This document shows positions 7,594-13,996 of a stretch of 13,996 nt of DNA, piece by piece. The notes beneath the pieces are model-generated. The model saw nothing but the letters and a program-made list of their open reading frames with translations. It had not been told where the DNA came from and did not search any database. The stretch is taken from NCBI GenBank assembly GCA_903879995.1, contig CAIRNW010000172.1, forward strand, positions 1 to 13,996. Reading direction: 5' to 3'. Both the position numbers and the translations under genes were made by a program. Source of the stretch: an uncultured Bacteroidota bacterium (GTDB lineage Bacteria; Bacteroidota; Bacteroidia; Chitinophagales; Chitinophagaceae). The number at the start of each line of letters is the position of its first letter. Within the stretch, counting starts at the first letter, position 1.

Positions 7594-8243
7594 TTCAAAA
7601 ATTTTCCATCCCGCATCGTAAGAATACGATCGCTCTGTGCTGCTAACTCATCATTATGAGTTACAATCAGAAAAGTTTGTCCCAATTCTTTTTTGAGAGA
7701 ATGGAATAAAGCATGCAACTCTTTTGCATGTACTCCATCTAAATTACCCGTCGGTTCATCTGCCAGTACAATAGAAGGCTGATTGATCAATGCCCGAGCT
7801 ACGGCCACACGTTGCTGTTCGCCACCCGATAATTCTCCAGGTTTGTGTGTAAGACGATCTTTCAAACCCAGTCTTTCTAATAATTCGGAGGCTGCTTTTT
7901 TTACCTCAGAACGTTTTTTTCCGGCAATCCAAGCCGGTATACTCACATTCTCAATGGCCGTAAACTCTGGAAGTAAGTGGTGAAACTGAAAAACAAAACC
8001 AATTTTTTGATTTCTGAAATTTGCCAATGCTGTTCCATTGAGACTAGCCAGATCTACCCCATCTAACTCCACAACCCCCTGGTCGGCCCGATCCAATGTT
8101 CCTAAAATATGTAAGAGCGTGCTTTTACCACAACCCGATGGACCCACAATAGTGACCAATTGGCCCTTGTTGAGCTCAAGGTCTAACCCGCGGAGCACCT
8201 CCACAGTACCATATTGCTTATAAATACCGGTAGCCTTTAACAA
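7590..8243 (-). CDS. lolD: LolD-type ABC transporter ATP-binding protein
   Basis: This is probably the ATPase that powers release of lipoproteins from the inner membrane by a LolCE-type permease, for delivery to the outer membrane. Motifs are Walker A GPSGCGKST (34-42), the Q-loop at Q86 (FVFQFHHLLPEFTAIENV, a LolD-like stretch), signature LSGGEQQRVAVARAL (138-152), Walker [13 protein letters not shown] (158-169) and H196 (VTHND). The length of 217 aa is at the LolD size. The start codon is TTG: reading upstream in frame meets a stop after three more codons, with no ATG, and MLKATGIYKQYG matches the expected LolD N-terminus. The permease is not adjacent. LolD, FtsE and MacB ATPases are similar, so the exact system is inferred. 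Confidence 0.85.
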   Translation of the reverse strand: MLKATGIYKQYGTVEVLRGLDLELNKGQLVTIVGPSGCGKSTLLHILGTLDRADQGVVELDGVDLASLNGTALANFRNQKIGFVFQFHHLLPEFTAIENVSIPAWIAGKKRSEVKKAASELLERLGLKDRLTHKPGELSGGEQQRVAVARALINQPSIVLADEPTGNLDGVHAKELHALFHSLKKELGQTFLIVTHNDELAAQSDRILTMRDGKFLN

Positions 8244-8260
8244 GGGTAATAATTATGTCC

Positions 8261-8268
8261 CGAAACTA
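8261..8268 (-). promoter_or_regulatory. Possible -7 element of the lolD gene
   Basis: The minus strand reads TAGTTTCG, one mismatch from TAnnTTTG, 17 bases before the TTG start. No convincing -33 element is present, so this is a weak call. Confidence 0.22.
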
Positions 8269-8300
8269 TCAAAATCCCCTCAAAACGGGATCTTGTAGAA

Positions 8301-8321
8301 AGGTTATTTGGAAAATAACCT
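8301..8321. repeat. Perfect 9-bp inverted repeat over the -33 element of the DUF2795-like gene
   Basis: AGGTTATTT and AAATAACCT are exact reverse complements around a 3-bp centre (GGA). The left arm and centre contain the TTTG used as the -33 element. The position and symmetry suggest an operator for repression, or for activation if the promoter is weak without it. Confidence 0.5.
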
Positions 8322-8337
8322 AATCCGATTACATTTG
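8307..8337 (+). promoter_or_regulatory. Sigma-A promoter of the DUF2795-like gene
   Basis: TTTG (8307-8310), a 19-bp spacer and TACATTTG (8330-8337) match the Bacteroidota consensus in both elements and in spacing. This is the best promoter in the window. The expected transcription start is only about ten bases before the ATG at 8353, giving a very short leader. A second inverted repeat, TCCGATT (8324-8330) with AATCGGA (8344-8350), brackets the -7 element. Confidence 0.7.
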
Positions 8338-8352
8338 CGCAAAAATCGGACT

Positions 8353-8574
8353 ATGTTTTGGACACTTGAGTTGGCCTCGTTTTTGGAAGATGCCCCATGG
8401 CCTGCTACAAAAGATGAGTTGATCGATTACGCAATCCGATCTGGCGCCCCGATCGAGGTCGTAGAAAATTTACAAGAATTAGAGGACGAAGGTGATGTCT
8501 ACGAAACCATCGAAGACATTTGGCCTGATTATCCTACGCAGGACGACTTTCTATTTAACGAGGACGAGTACTAA
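8353..8574 (+). CDS. Small acidic DUF2795-like protein
   Basis: A 73-residue protein of unknown function. The segment ASFLEDAPWPATKDELIDYAIRSGAPIEVVENLQEL resembles DUF2795 proteins, in which a short helical domain carries a P-A-T-K-x-E-L-I/V motif followed by a second helix. The last 30 residues are very rich in Asp, Glu, Tyr and Phe and end in FNEDEY, so the protein is strongly acidic and probably soluble; there is no signal peptide or membrane segment. The ATG at 8353 was chosen because it sits just after a consensus promoter; the in-frame TTG at 8308 lies inside the -33 element and cannot be the start. It diverges from lolD across 109 bp and converges on fabI with a 13-bp gap. DUF membership is from motif memory and is not tested. 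Confidence 0.72.
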   Translation: MFWTLELASFLEDAPWPATKDELIDYAIRSGAPIEVVENLQELEDEGDVYETIEDIWPDYPTQDDFLFNEDEY

Positions 8575-8581
8575 GCAAATC

Positions 8582-8597
8582 GGAAAATTACTTTTCC
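8582..8597. terminator. Weak AT-rich hairpin between convergent genes
   Basis: GGAAAA and TTTTCC can pair around TTAC, right between the DUF2795-like gene and fabI and covering the fabI stop codon. On the plus strand it is followed by ATTTTCTC. The stem is short and AT-rich, so it would be at best a weak terminator. Confidence 0.2.
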
Positions 8598-9403
8598 ATT
8601 TTCTCAATCACTGTTTGCGTAACGCCTGTAAAACTAAATCCACCATCGTGGAATAAATTTTGCATGGTTACAAATCTTGTCATATCACTGAATAAGGTGA
8701 TACAGTAATTAGCACAATCGTCTGCCCCCGCATTACCCAGTGGACTCATTGCTTCGGCATAATTCATAAATCCATCAAAGCCCTTTACTCCACTACCTGC
8801 GGTAGTTCGGGTAGGAGATTGAGAAACCGTATTGACTCTCACTTTTCTTTTTACACCATAGTGGTAACCAAAACTGCGTGTTACACTTTCCAAGAGTGCC
8901 TTGGCATCTGCCATTTCATTATAATCTGGAAAAACACGTTGAGCAGCTATATAACTCAAGGCCACCACACTGCCCCATTCGTTCAAGGCATCCAAATCCC
9001 AGGCCGTGCGTAATACACGATGCAAGCTCATAGCGGAAATATCCAATGTTTTACCATTCCACTCGTAGTTCATTTCCGTATAGTGCTTACCCTTCCGTAC
9101 ATTCAAACTCATACCGATGGAATGCAACACAAAATCAATCTTACCTCCAAAATGTTGCATGGATTTTTCAAACAGATTTTTTAGATCATCCATATTGGTT
9201 ACATCAGCCCCAATCACAGGTGCATTACCACAGGCCTCAGCCAATTTATTGATCTCTCCCATTCGCAGGGCCACTGGTGCATTTGTCAACACTAACTGTG
9301 CCCCTTCTTCCTGACAACGAAGCGCCGTTCTCCAGGCAATGGAACGCTCGTCAAGTGCACCAAAAATGATTCCTTTTTTTCCTTTCAGCAATTGGTTAGA
9401 CAT
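8588..9403 (-). CDS. fabI: Enoyl-ACP reductase (NADH) FabI
   Basis: FabI reduces trans-2-enoyl-ACP to acyl-ACP with NADH, the last step of each fatty acid elongation cycle. It is a classical FabI of the short-chain dehydrogenase fold: the nucleotide loop GALDERSIAWR (15-25), ADVTN (66-70), HSIGMS (94-99), and the active-site pair Y151 and Y161 with K168 in the FabI-type Y-x6-K spacing (DYNEMADAK). The length from the ATG at 9403 is 271 aa, close to the usual size; an upstream GTG at 9454 would add 17 residues with no family match. The gene diverges from a KAS III gene over a 90-bp gap, which fits a lipid-synthesis pair. A TACTTTTA box about 20 bp before the start may be a degenerate -7 element. 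Confidence 0.94.
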   Translation of the reverse strand: MSNQLLKGKKGIIFGALDERSIAWRTALRCQEEGAQLVLTNAPVALRMGEINKLAEACGNAPVIGADVTNMDDLKNLFEKSMQHFGGKIDFVLHSIGMSLNVRKGKHYTEMNYEWNGKTLDISAMSLHRVLRTAWDLDALNEWGSVVALSYIAAQRVFPDYNEMADAKALLESVTRSFGYHYGVKRKVRVNTVSQSPTRTTAGSGVKGFDGFMNYAEAMSPLGNAGADDCANYCITLFSDMTRFVTMQNLFHDGGFSFTGVTQTVIEKMEK

Positions 9404-9436
9404 AGGATGAATTTGAGCCCTAAAAGTAAGAAGATA

Positions 9437-9461
9437 TTTGCTAGTGATGGACACTAACGAA
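9437..9461. repeat. Imperfect 10-bp inverted repeat between fabI and the KAS III gene
   Basis: TTTGCTAGTG and CACTAACGAA are reverse complements at eight of ten positions around the centre ATGGA; the inner five pairs are perfect. It lies in the middle of the divergent lipid-gene intergenic region and could be an operator shared by both genes. No known fatty-acid regulator consensus is recognised. Confidence 0.35.
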
Positions 9462-9493
9462 TGTTCTTACAAAAGGGCCCTATATTTACAAGT

Positions 9494-10570
9494 ATGGCAA
9501 ATCAAACGGTGATAACAGGTACCGGTTGTTATATTCCTCCGGTTATAAAAACAAACCAGGAATTTGTTGCGCAAACGTTCTACGCTGAGGATCAAAAAAA
9601 GATTGATGCAGATGGAAACGAGATCGTAGAAAAGTTTAAAGAAATCACAGGTATAGAAGAAAGACGTTATGCCGAAGAAAAAGTAAATGCCTCCGATATG
9701 GCCGTGGCTGCCGCTAAATTGGCTTTAGAAGAAAGTGGCATTAACCCTGAGGAATTAGATCAGCTGATTGTTGCACACAATTTTGGGAATGTTGTAAAGG
9801 ATACTATTCAAACCGATATTCTTCCGGCATTGGCTTCAAGAGTAAAGCATGAGCTGGGAATACAAAATCCCTCTTGTGTTGCCTATGATATCTTATTTGG
9901 CTGTCCCGGTTGGTTACAGGGCGTGATCCAGGCAGATGCCTTTATCAAAGCCGGAGTAGCCAAAAAAGCATTGGTCATTGGAACGGAAACATTAAGTCGG
10001 GTGGTTGATCAGTTTGACCGGGATAGTATGATTTTTTCTGATGGCGCTGGAGCCGCCATTTTAGAATCCAAACCTGCCGAGTCGGCTGGGCCAGGTATCT
10101 TATCCGCGAGTGTGCAAAGTCATTGTACCGAGGAAGCCTATTATCTATTTCTTGGAAAAAGTAACCTGCCGGAAGCGGACCCCCGAGTTCGTTATATCAA
10201 AATGAAAGGTCGCAAGGTGTATGAATACGCCATGCAACATGTGCCAGCAGCCATGAAGGATTGCCTTGATAAAGCAGGCATTTCCATCACCTCCGTAAAA
10301 AAAGTATTCATCCACCAGGCCAACGAAAAAATGGATGAAGGAATTATAAAGAGATTGTTCCGCCTCTATGGCCTTAAAGAAATTCCTGAGCACATCATGC
10401 CCATGAGCATACACAAACTGGGAAATAGCTCAGTAGCCACTATACCCACCCTTTTAGACCTGGTCAGAAAAGGACATTGGAAGGAGCACTCCTTAGAAAA
10501 GGGGGACATTGTTTTGTTTGCCTCGGTAGGTGCCGGGATGAACATCAATGCAGTTTGTTACCGAATGTAA
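9494..10570 (+). CDS. 3-oxoacyl-ACP synthase III (KAS III) family protein, atypical FabH-like
   Basis: A condensing enzyme of the thiolase fold. It should form a carbon-carbon bond between an acyl-CoA or acyl-ACP starter and malonyl-ACP. The Cys-His-Asn triad is visible as C137 (ILFGCPGWLQG), H274 (IHQANEK) and N311 (LGNSSVATIP); the GAGAAIL and SVGAGMN segments also fit. It is not a plain FabH: at 358 aa it is longer, it has an inserted, charged segment near residues 30-65, and the usual AACAGF around the active cysteine is FGCPGW. The chosen ATG follows a TATATTTA box and begins MANQTVITGTGCYIPP; another ATG 33 bases earlier would add 11 residues. It may supply starter units for normal or branched fatty acids or make a special lipid; its neighbour fabI favours the former. 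Confidence 0.85.
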   Translation: MANQTVITGTGCYIPPVIKTNQEFVAQTFYAEDQKKIDADGNEIVEKFKEITGIEERRYAEEKVNASDMAVAAAKLALEESGINPEELDQLIVAHNFGNVVKDTIQTDILPALASRVKHELGIQNPSCVAYDILFGCPGWLQGVIQADAFIKAGVAKKALVIGTETLSRVVDQFDRDSMIFSDGAGAAILESKPAESAGPGILSASVQSHCTEEAYYLFLGKSNLPEADPRVRYIKMKGRKVYEYAMQHVPAAMKDCLDKAGISITSVKKVFIHQANEKMDEGIIKRLFRLYGLKEIPEHIMPMSIHKLGNSSVATIPTLLDLVRKGHWKEHSLEKGDIVLFASVGAGMNINAVCYRM

Positions 10571-10586
10571 ACAAGCCCCTTTCCAT

Positions 10587-10594
10587 TATCTTCG
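10587..10594 (+). promoter_or_regulatory. Possible -7 element of the pheT operon
   Basis: TATCTTCG is one base from TAnnTTTG and lies 24 bp before the pheT ATG. It is identical to the candidate for trpS. No TTTG stands at 19-21 nt upstream, and the expected -33 would fall inside the KAS III stop region. Confidence 0.3.
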
Positions 10595-10618
10595 CAACCA
10601 GTAAATTTCGGTTCGAAG

Positions 10619-13039
10619 ATGACTCTCTCCTACAAATGGCTTTGCGACTATCTGCCTGAAAAACCAGCTCCTGAAAAGCTGAGTCAATTGCTCACCTCCA
10701 TTGGACTGGAAGTAGAAAGTATGCATGCGTATGAAGAAGCAAAGGGAGGTCTGCGAGGTTTAGTAATTGGAGAAGTGATTAGCACCACTAAACATCCCAA
10801 CGCAGATAAACTAACACTCACAAAAGTTAATATCGGTCAGGATCAACTTCTTTCCATTGTTTGTGGAGCACCTAATGTTGCCGCTGGTCAAAAAGTAGTC
10901 GTGGCTCCCGTGGGTACCACTATTTTTCCAACACAAGGCGAACCGCTAACCATGCGTGTGGCAAAAATCCGTGGAGAAGAAAGTCATGGAATGATTTGTG
11001 CGGAGGACGAAATTGGATTGGGCGACAGTCATGCAGGAATTATGGTCCTGGATGCAGCAGCAGTTCCTGGCACTCCTGCTTCGGAGTATTTCAACTTATA
11101 TGAGGATATCATCTATGAGATTGGTCTGACTCCCAATCGCATGGATGCCATGAGTCACTGGGGGGTAGCACGCGATATATATGCCTACATCAACCATCAC
11201 GAACATAAAAATATTGCTCCGCTTTTTCCTGCTTCTGCTTCTTTGCAAAAAAACAACCAACCTGCTCCCGTGCAGGTTACAGTTGAAAATACCCAAGCCT
11301 GCCCTCGTTATTCAGGCATCTCTATTGAAGGAATTAAAGTGGAGCCCTCTCCAGCCTGGTTGCAAAAAAGATTAAAAGCTATTGGCGTTCGTCCTATCAA
11401 TAATATTGTAGACATCACCAATTATATCCAGCACGAAACAGGACAACCGCTTCACGCTTTTGATGCAGCTACGATTGCAGGGAACCAAATTATTGTAAAA
11501 AATCTTCCAGCCGGAACTGAGTTTGTTACGTTAGATGGTAACTCACGTAAATTGAATCAGGAAGATTTGATGATTTGCAATGCAAAAGAAGGCATGTGCA
11601 TCGCTGGTGTTTTTGGGGGCCTTCACAGCGGCGTAAAAGAATCTACACGCTCCCTATTCATTGAAAGTGCGTTTTTTGAAGGGATCTCGATCCGTAAAAC
11701 TTCATTCAGACATGGACTTCGAACAGACGCAGCCACTCGATTTGAAAAAGGAACTGATATAGAAGCCACAGTCCGAGTATTGGAAAGAGCTGTTCAATTA
11801 ATTACAGAGATAGCAGGTGGTACAGTGGTGGGATCATTGATTGATTGCTACCCTGCTCCACAACCTAAAAAAACAGTAGCCGTACGCTGGTCCATGCTCG
11901 CTAAACTCAGTGGTAAAGCATACACGCCTGCTGCTGTAAAAAATATATTGACCAGTTTAGGATTCGAATGGACAAAAGAGGACGCAGCCGGATTTACAGT
12001 TAATGTACCCACCCATAAAACGGATATTAGTTTACAAGCTGATATTGTTGAAGAGATTATTCGTATTGATGGGCTTGATAATATTGAGATTCCTACTCAG
12101 ATTAAGTTGTCACCTGCTATTGATCCCGAGGGTTGGAAAGCAACCTTGAAGGAGAAAACTGCCAACCAATTAGCGGGCATGGGATTTCAGGAGATGATGA
12201 CTAACTCAATCACCAATGCTGCCTACTACAACAACAGCCCGGGATTGGTAACTATGATCAACAGCTTGAGTGCTGAGTTGAATTGCCTGCGTCCCAGCCT
12301 TCTTGAAACTGCATTAGAGGTGGTGGCGCATAATCTTAATCACCGAAATTTAAATCTTCGGCTATTTGAATTTGGAAAAATATACGACCGAAAAGATAGT
12401 GATCAATTTGAGGAAGCAGAAAGATGTTGTGTAGTGATCACTGGTCAAAAACAAGAAAGCAGCTGGAGACAAGGGGCTACCCCATCAGATTTCTACACAC
12501 TCAAAGGAGCCGTTGCGTCCCTATTTAAAGGCTTAGGACTTCATAGTACTGAGCAAGAAATGGAATCCAGTGCAACCATTCGCTACGGAATTACTTGGTG
12601 CCTTGGTAAACAACCCATTGGCTATGGCGGAGAAGTGGCTCCCAAAATATTGGAGAAGATGGGAATCAAACAACCTGTTTTCTACGCTGAGCTAAATTGG
12701 AATTTGATAGCAACGCAATCCCATCAACAGCGTCGCAACATCCGAGAAATTCCTCGATTCCCTGCTGTACAAAGAGACCTTGCCTTGATTGCGCCTCGTA
12801 GCTTAACCTGGGAACAGATTCAATCTACTGTGCAAAAGATCCGAATCGAAAGCCTGCAGGATATCAAACTCTTTGATATATTCGAGAGCGATAAGCTGGG
12901 CGTTGATAAAAAATCCATGGCGGTCAATTTTACTTTCCAACATGCGGAGAGAACATTAACCGATAAAGAAATTGAAGAGTGGATGAATAAAATCCTGGCC
13001 AATCTTGAAAAAGAGCTGGGTATTAATTTGAGAAAATGA
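10619..13039 (+). CDS. pheT: Phenylalanyl-tRNA synthetase beta subunit
   Basis: PheT pairs with PheS as an alpha2-beta2 cytosolic enzyme that charges tRNA-Phe; the beta subunit binds tRNA and carries the editing site that removes mischarged tyrosine. The domain order is standard: N-terminal helix-strand (MTLSYKWLCDYL), an OB-fold tRNA-binding domain (about 40-150, with HPNADKLTLTKVNIG), the EIGLTPNRMDAMSHWGVARD signature (167-186), B3/B4 editing domain (about 215-390), B5 (about 410-480), a catalytic-like core, and a C-terminal ferredoxin-fold anticodon-binding domain starting near FPAVQRDLALIAP. The length of 806 aa is complete. pheS is not in the window. Its TGA overlaps the ATG of the next gene, indicating translational coupling to the ZapB-like and zapA genes. 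Confidence 0.96.
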   Translation: MTLSYKWLCDYLPEKPAPEKLSQLLTSIGLEVESMHAYEEAKGGLRGLVIGEVISTTKHPNADKLTLTKVNIGQDQLLSIVCGAPNVAAGQKVVVAPVGTTIFPTQGEPLTMRVAKIRGEESHGMICAEDEIGLGDSHAGIMVLDAAAVPGTPASEYFNLYEDIIYEIGLTPNRMDAMSHWGVARDIYAYINHHEHKNIAPLFPASASLQKNNQPAPVQVTVENTQACPRYSGISIEGIKVEPSPAWLQKRLKAIGVRPINNIVDITNYIQHETGQPLHAFDAATIAGNQIIVKNLPAGTEFVTLDGNSRKLNQEDLMICNAKEGMCIAGVFGGLHSGVKESTRSLFIESAFFEGISIRKTSFRHGLRTDAATRFEKGTDIEATVRVLERAVQLITEIAGGTVVGSLIDCYPAPQPKKTVAVRWSMLAKLSGKAYTPAAVKNILTSLGFEWTKEDAAGFTVNVPTHKTDISLQADIVEEIIRIDGLDNIEIPTQIKLSPAIDPEGWKATLKEKTANQLAGMGFQEMMTNSITNAAYYNNSPGLVTMINSLSAELNCLRPSLLETALEVVAHNLNHRNLNLRLFEFGKIYDRKDSDQFEEAERCCVVITGQKQESSWRQGATPSDFYTLKGAVASLFKGLGLHSTEQEMESSATIRYGITWCLGKQPIGYGGEVAPKILEKMGIKQPVFYAELNWNLIATQSHQQRRNIREIPRFPAVQRDLALIAPRSLTWEQIQSTVQKIRIESLQDIKLFDIFESDKLGVDKKSMAVNFTFQHAERTLTDKEIEEWMNKILANLEKELGINLRK

Positions 13040-13323
13040 GTACGCTTCAACACGATCTAGAACGAATACAACAAAAACTGCAGCAGTTAGTGCAGGTTCA
13101 GCAAAAGCTGCGCGAAGAAAACCAGTCCTTGCGTGAACAATTAGCTTGCACAACTGAAGAAAAAGAGACATTGACGGGACAGATAACGCAATTGCAGGAA
13201 CAGATTGGTCTTCTTAAAATGAGTAGCGGATCGCTGGAGAACCAGGACCGTAAAGAGATGGAGAAAAAAATCAATCAGTACATCCGAGAAATTGATCGTT
13301 GTATTGCTCAACTAGGAGAATAA
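13036..13323 (+). CDS. ZapB-like coiled-coil protein
   Basis: A 95-residue protein that is nearly all helical coiled coil. Heptad-like Leu/Ile/Val spacing runs from about residue 5 to 60 (DLERIQQKLQQLVQVQQKLREEN and onward), then a Ser/Gly break at about 63-67 and a second short amphipathic helix (EKKINQYIREIDRCIAQL). It has no signal peptide or membrane segment. The role is inferred from position: the gene overlaps the pheT stop (ATGA) and lies 4 bp before zapA, so it may bind ZapA or stabilise the Z ring, as ZapB does in other bacteria. Sequence similarity alone would not prove this, because coiled coils look alike. Confidence 0.75.
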   Translation: MSTLQHDLERIQQKLQQLVQVQQKLREENQSLREQLACTTEEKETLTGQITQLQEQIGLLKMSSGSLENQDRKEMEKKINQYIREIDRCIAQLGE

Positions 13324-13327
13324 ACCC

Positions 13328-13624
13328 ATGGCAGAATTAATACCCATAGCTGCACAAATTGGAGATAGAACCTACCGCATCAAGGTGGAACCCAAAGACG
13401 AAGCGGTAGTCAGAAAAACACTTCAGCAGATCAATGATAAAATCATGGAGTTGAAATCGGTGTATGTGGGTAAAGACATGCAGGATTATATAGCCATGAC
13501 CATGATCTGGTATGCCACACAACAACCCGCTACCACTTCAACGGCTTCTACTCAGGAAGATCCATCGATTCGAAAAGGACTGGAAATACTGGAAGGCTTG
13601 ATCGAATCAGGACTCCAGGAATAA
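13328..13624 (+). CDS. zapA: Cell division protein ZapA
   Basis: ZapA bundles FtsZ filaments at mid-cell. The 98-residue protein has the family plan: a beta strand with the IGDRTYRIKVEP turn (11-22), a helix with EAVVRKTLQQINDKIMELKSVY, then KDMQDYIAMTMIWYAT, the hydrophobic helix that is usually ADSERIAVMAALNLA, and a C-terminal helix (about 77-98). The helix is joined to the last helix by a Thr/Ser/Ala-rich linker (PATTSTASTQ). It is the last gene of the pheT operon and converges on the thioredoxin gene with only 8 bp between stops. The assignment is good on fold pattern and context, moderate on sequence. Confidence 0.82.
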   Translation: MAELIPIAAQIGDRTYRIKVEPKDEAVVRKTLQQINDKIMELKSVYVGKDMQDYIAMTMIWYATQQPATTSTASTQEDPSIRKGLEILEGLIESGLQE

Positions 13625-13632
13625 TCATTCTG

Positions 13633-13996
13633 CTATTTTCCCCCAAGCAATTCCTCCATCTTTTTTGCCAATGCCTCACCGCGTAAGTTTTTGGCAATAA
13701 TTTTTCCAGAAGGATCTAATAACAAATTCTGAGGAATTGCACGGATGCCGTACTGCTTGGAAACAGCATTATCCCAAAACTTAAGATCACGTACATGGGA
13801 CCAAGTCAGATTATCATCATGGATTGCTTTCATCCATTTATCCTTTTGACCGGCACGATCCAGGGAAACACCAAGACTGTGAAAATTTTTGTCCTTGTAT
13901 TGATTGAACACTTTCACCACATTAGGATTTTCCTGACGGCAAGGACCACACCAGCTAGCCCAAAAGTCAATCAGCAGATAACGCCCTTTAAAAGAG
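13633..13996 (-). CDS. TlpA/ResA-like thioredoxin domain protein, N-terminal part missing
   Basis: The C-terminal 120 or so residues of a thiol-disulfide oxidoreductase. The frame is open to the right window edge. The redox motif is complete, FWASWCGPCRQENPN, followed by a VSLDRAGQKDKWMKAI segment and the cis-proline loop IRAIPQNLLLDPSGKIIAKNL, all as in TlpA/ResA/AhpC-like proteins. Members in Bacteroidota are usually exported by a signal peptide or lipoprotein anchor and act in the periplasm on cytochromes or secreted proteins; here that N-terminal part lies outside the window, so export cannot be judged. A GTG at 13920 is in frame but starts after the CGPC motif and cannot be the real start. 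Confidence 0.88.
   Translation of the reverse strand, partial: SFKGRYLLIDFWASWCGPCRQENPNVVKVFNQYKDKNFHSLGVSLDRAGQKDKWMKAIHDDNLTWSHVRDLKFWDNAVSKQYGIRAIPQNLLLDPSGKIIAKNLRGEALAKKMEELLGGK

Noticed and set aside
10554..10575. TTTGTTAC near GTAAACAA at the KAS III stop, similar to the 6209 palindrome
   Set aside because: The arms do not match without bulges and lie partly in coding sequence, so it is not a second copy of the operator.
13622..13635. 6S RNA gene downstream of zapA
   Set aside because: zapA and ssrS are neighbours in some bacteria, but only 8 bases separate zapA from the convergent thioredoxin gene here.

Overview
The window looks like ordinary core chromosome of a Bacteroidota bacterium, most likely family Chitinophagaceae; the genus cannot be fixed from sequence alone. 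The evidence is the protein content (PurS as a separate small subunit, Bacteroidota-style PssA, a dNK-family deoxynucleoside kinase, PheT followed by a coiled-coil protein and ZapA, TlpA-like thioredoxin), the lack of clear Shine-Dalgarno sequences, and several upstream sites matching the Bacteroidota sigma-A promoter (TTTG, about 19 nt, TAnnTTTG). Coding density is very high: no gap exceeds about 110 bases, and I see no mobile element, CRISPR array, tRNA or rRNA.

Bases 1-6175 form one minus-strand run, read right to left: trpS, a deoxynucleoside kinase, an aminopeptidase P, pssA, purS, rsmI, and a secreted M1-type metallopeptidase that runs off the left edge. From pepP down to the peptidase the genes are 2-21 bp apart or overlap, so they are probably co-transcribed. 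They are functionally mixed: translation, nucleotide supply, phospholipid synthesis and peptide turnover.

Bases 6176-8574 hold a divergently transcribed MacB-type ABC ATPase without its permease, a PduO-type cob(I)alamin adenosyltransferase, a LolD-type ABC ATPase whose 3' end overlaps that of the adenosyltransferase tail to tail, and a small acidic DUF2795-like protein. The short promoter regions here carry several inverted repeats placed on or beside the predicted -33/-7 elements; these candidate operators are the main non-coding signal of the window.

Bases 8588-10570 are a divergent lipid pair: fabI (minus) and an atypical ketoacyl-ACP synthase III (plus). Bases 10619-13624 are a plus-strand operon of pheT, a ZapB-like coiled-coil protein that overlaps pheT by ATGA, and zapA, linking tRNA charging with Z-ring assembly. 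A TlpA/ResA-like thioredoxin domain gene on the minus strand runs off the right edge.

I did not find a convincing undescribed system. The items worth a second look are the candidate operators, the same-frame purS/rsmI junction with a non-ATG start, the orphan ABC ATPase and the divergent KAS III.
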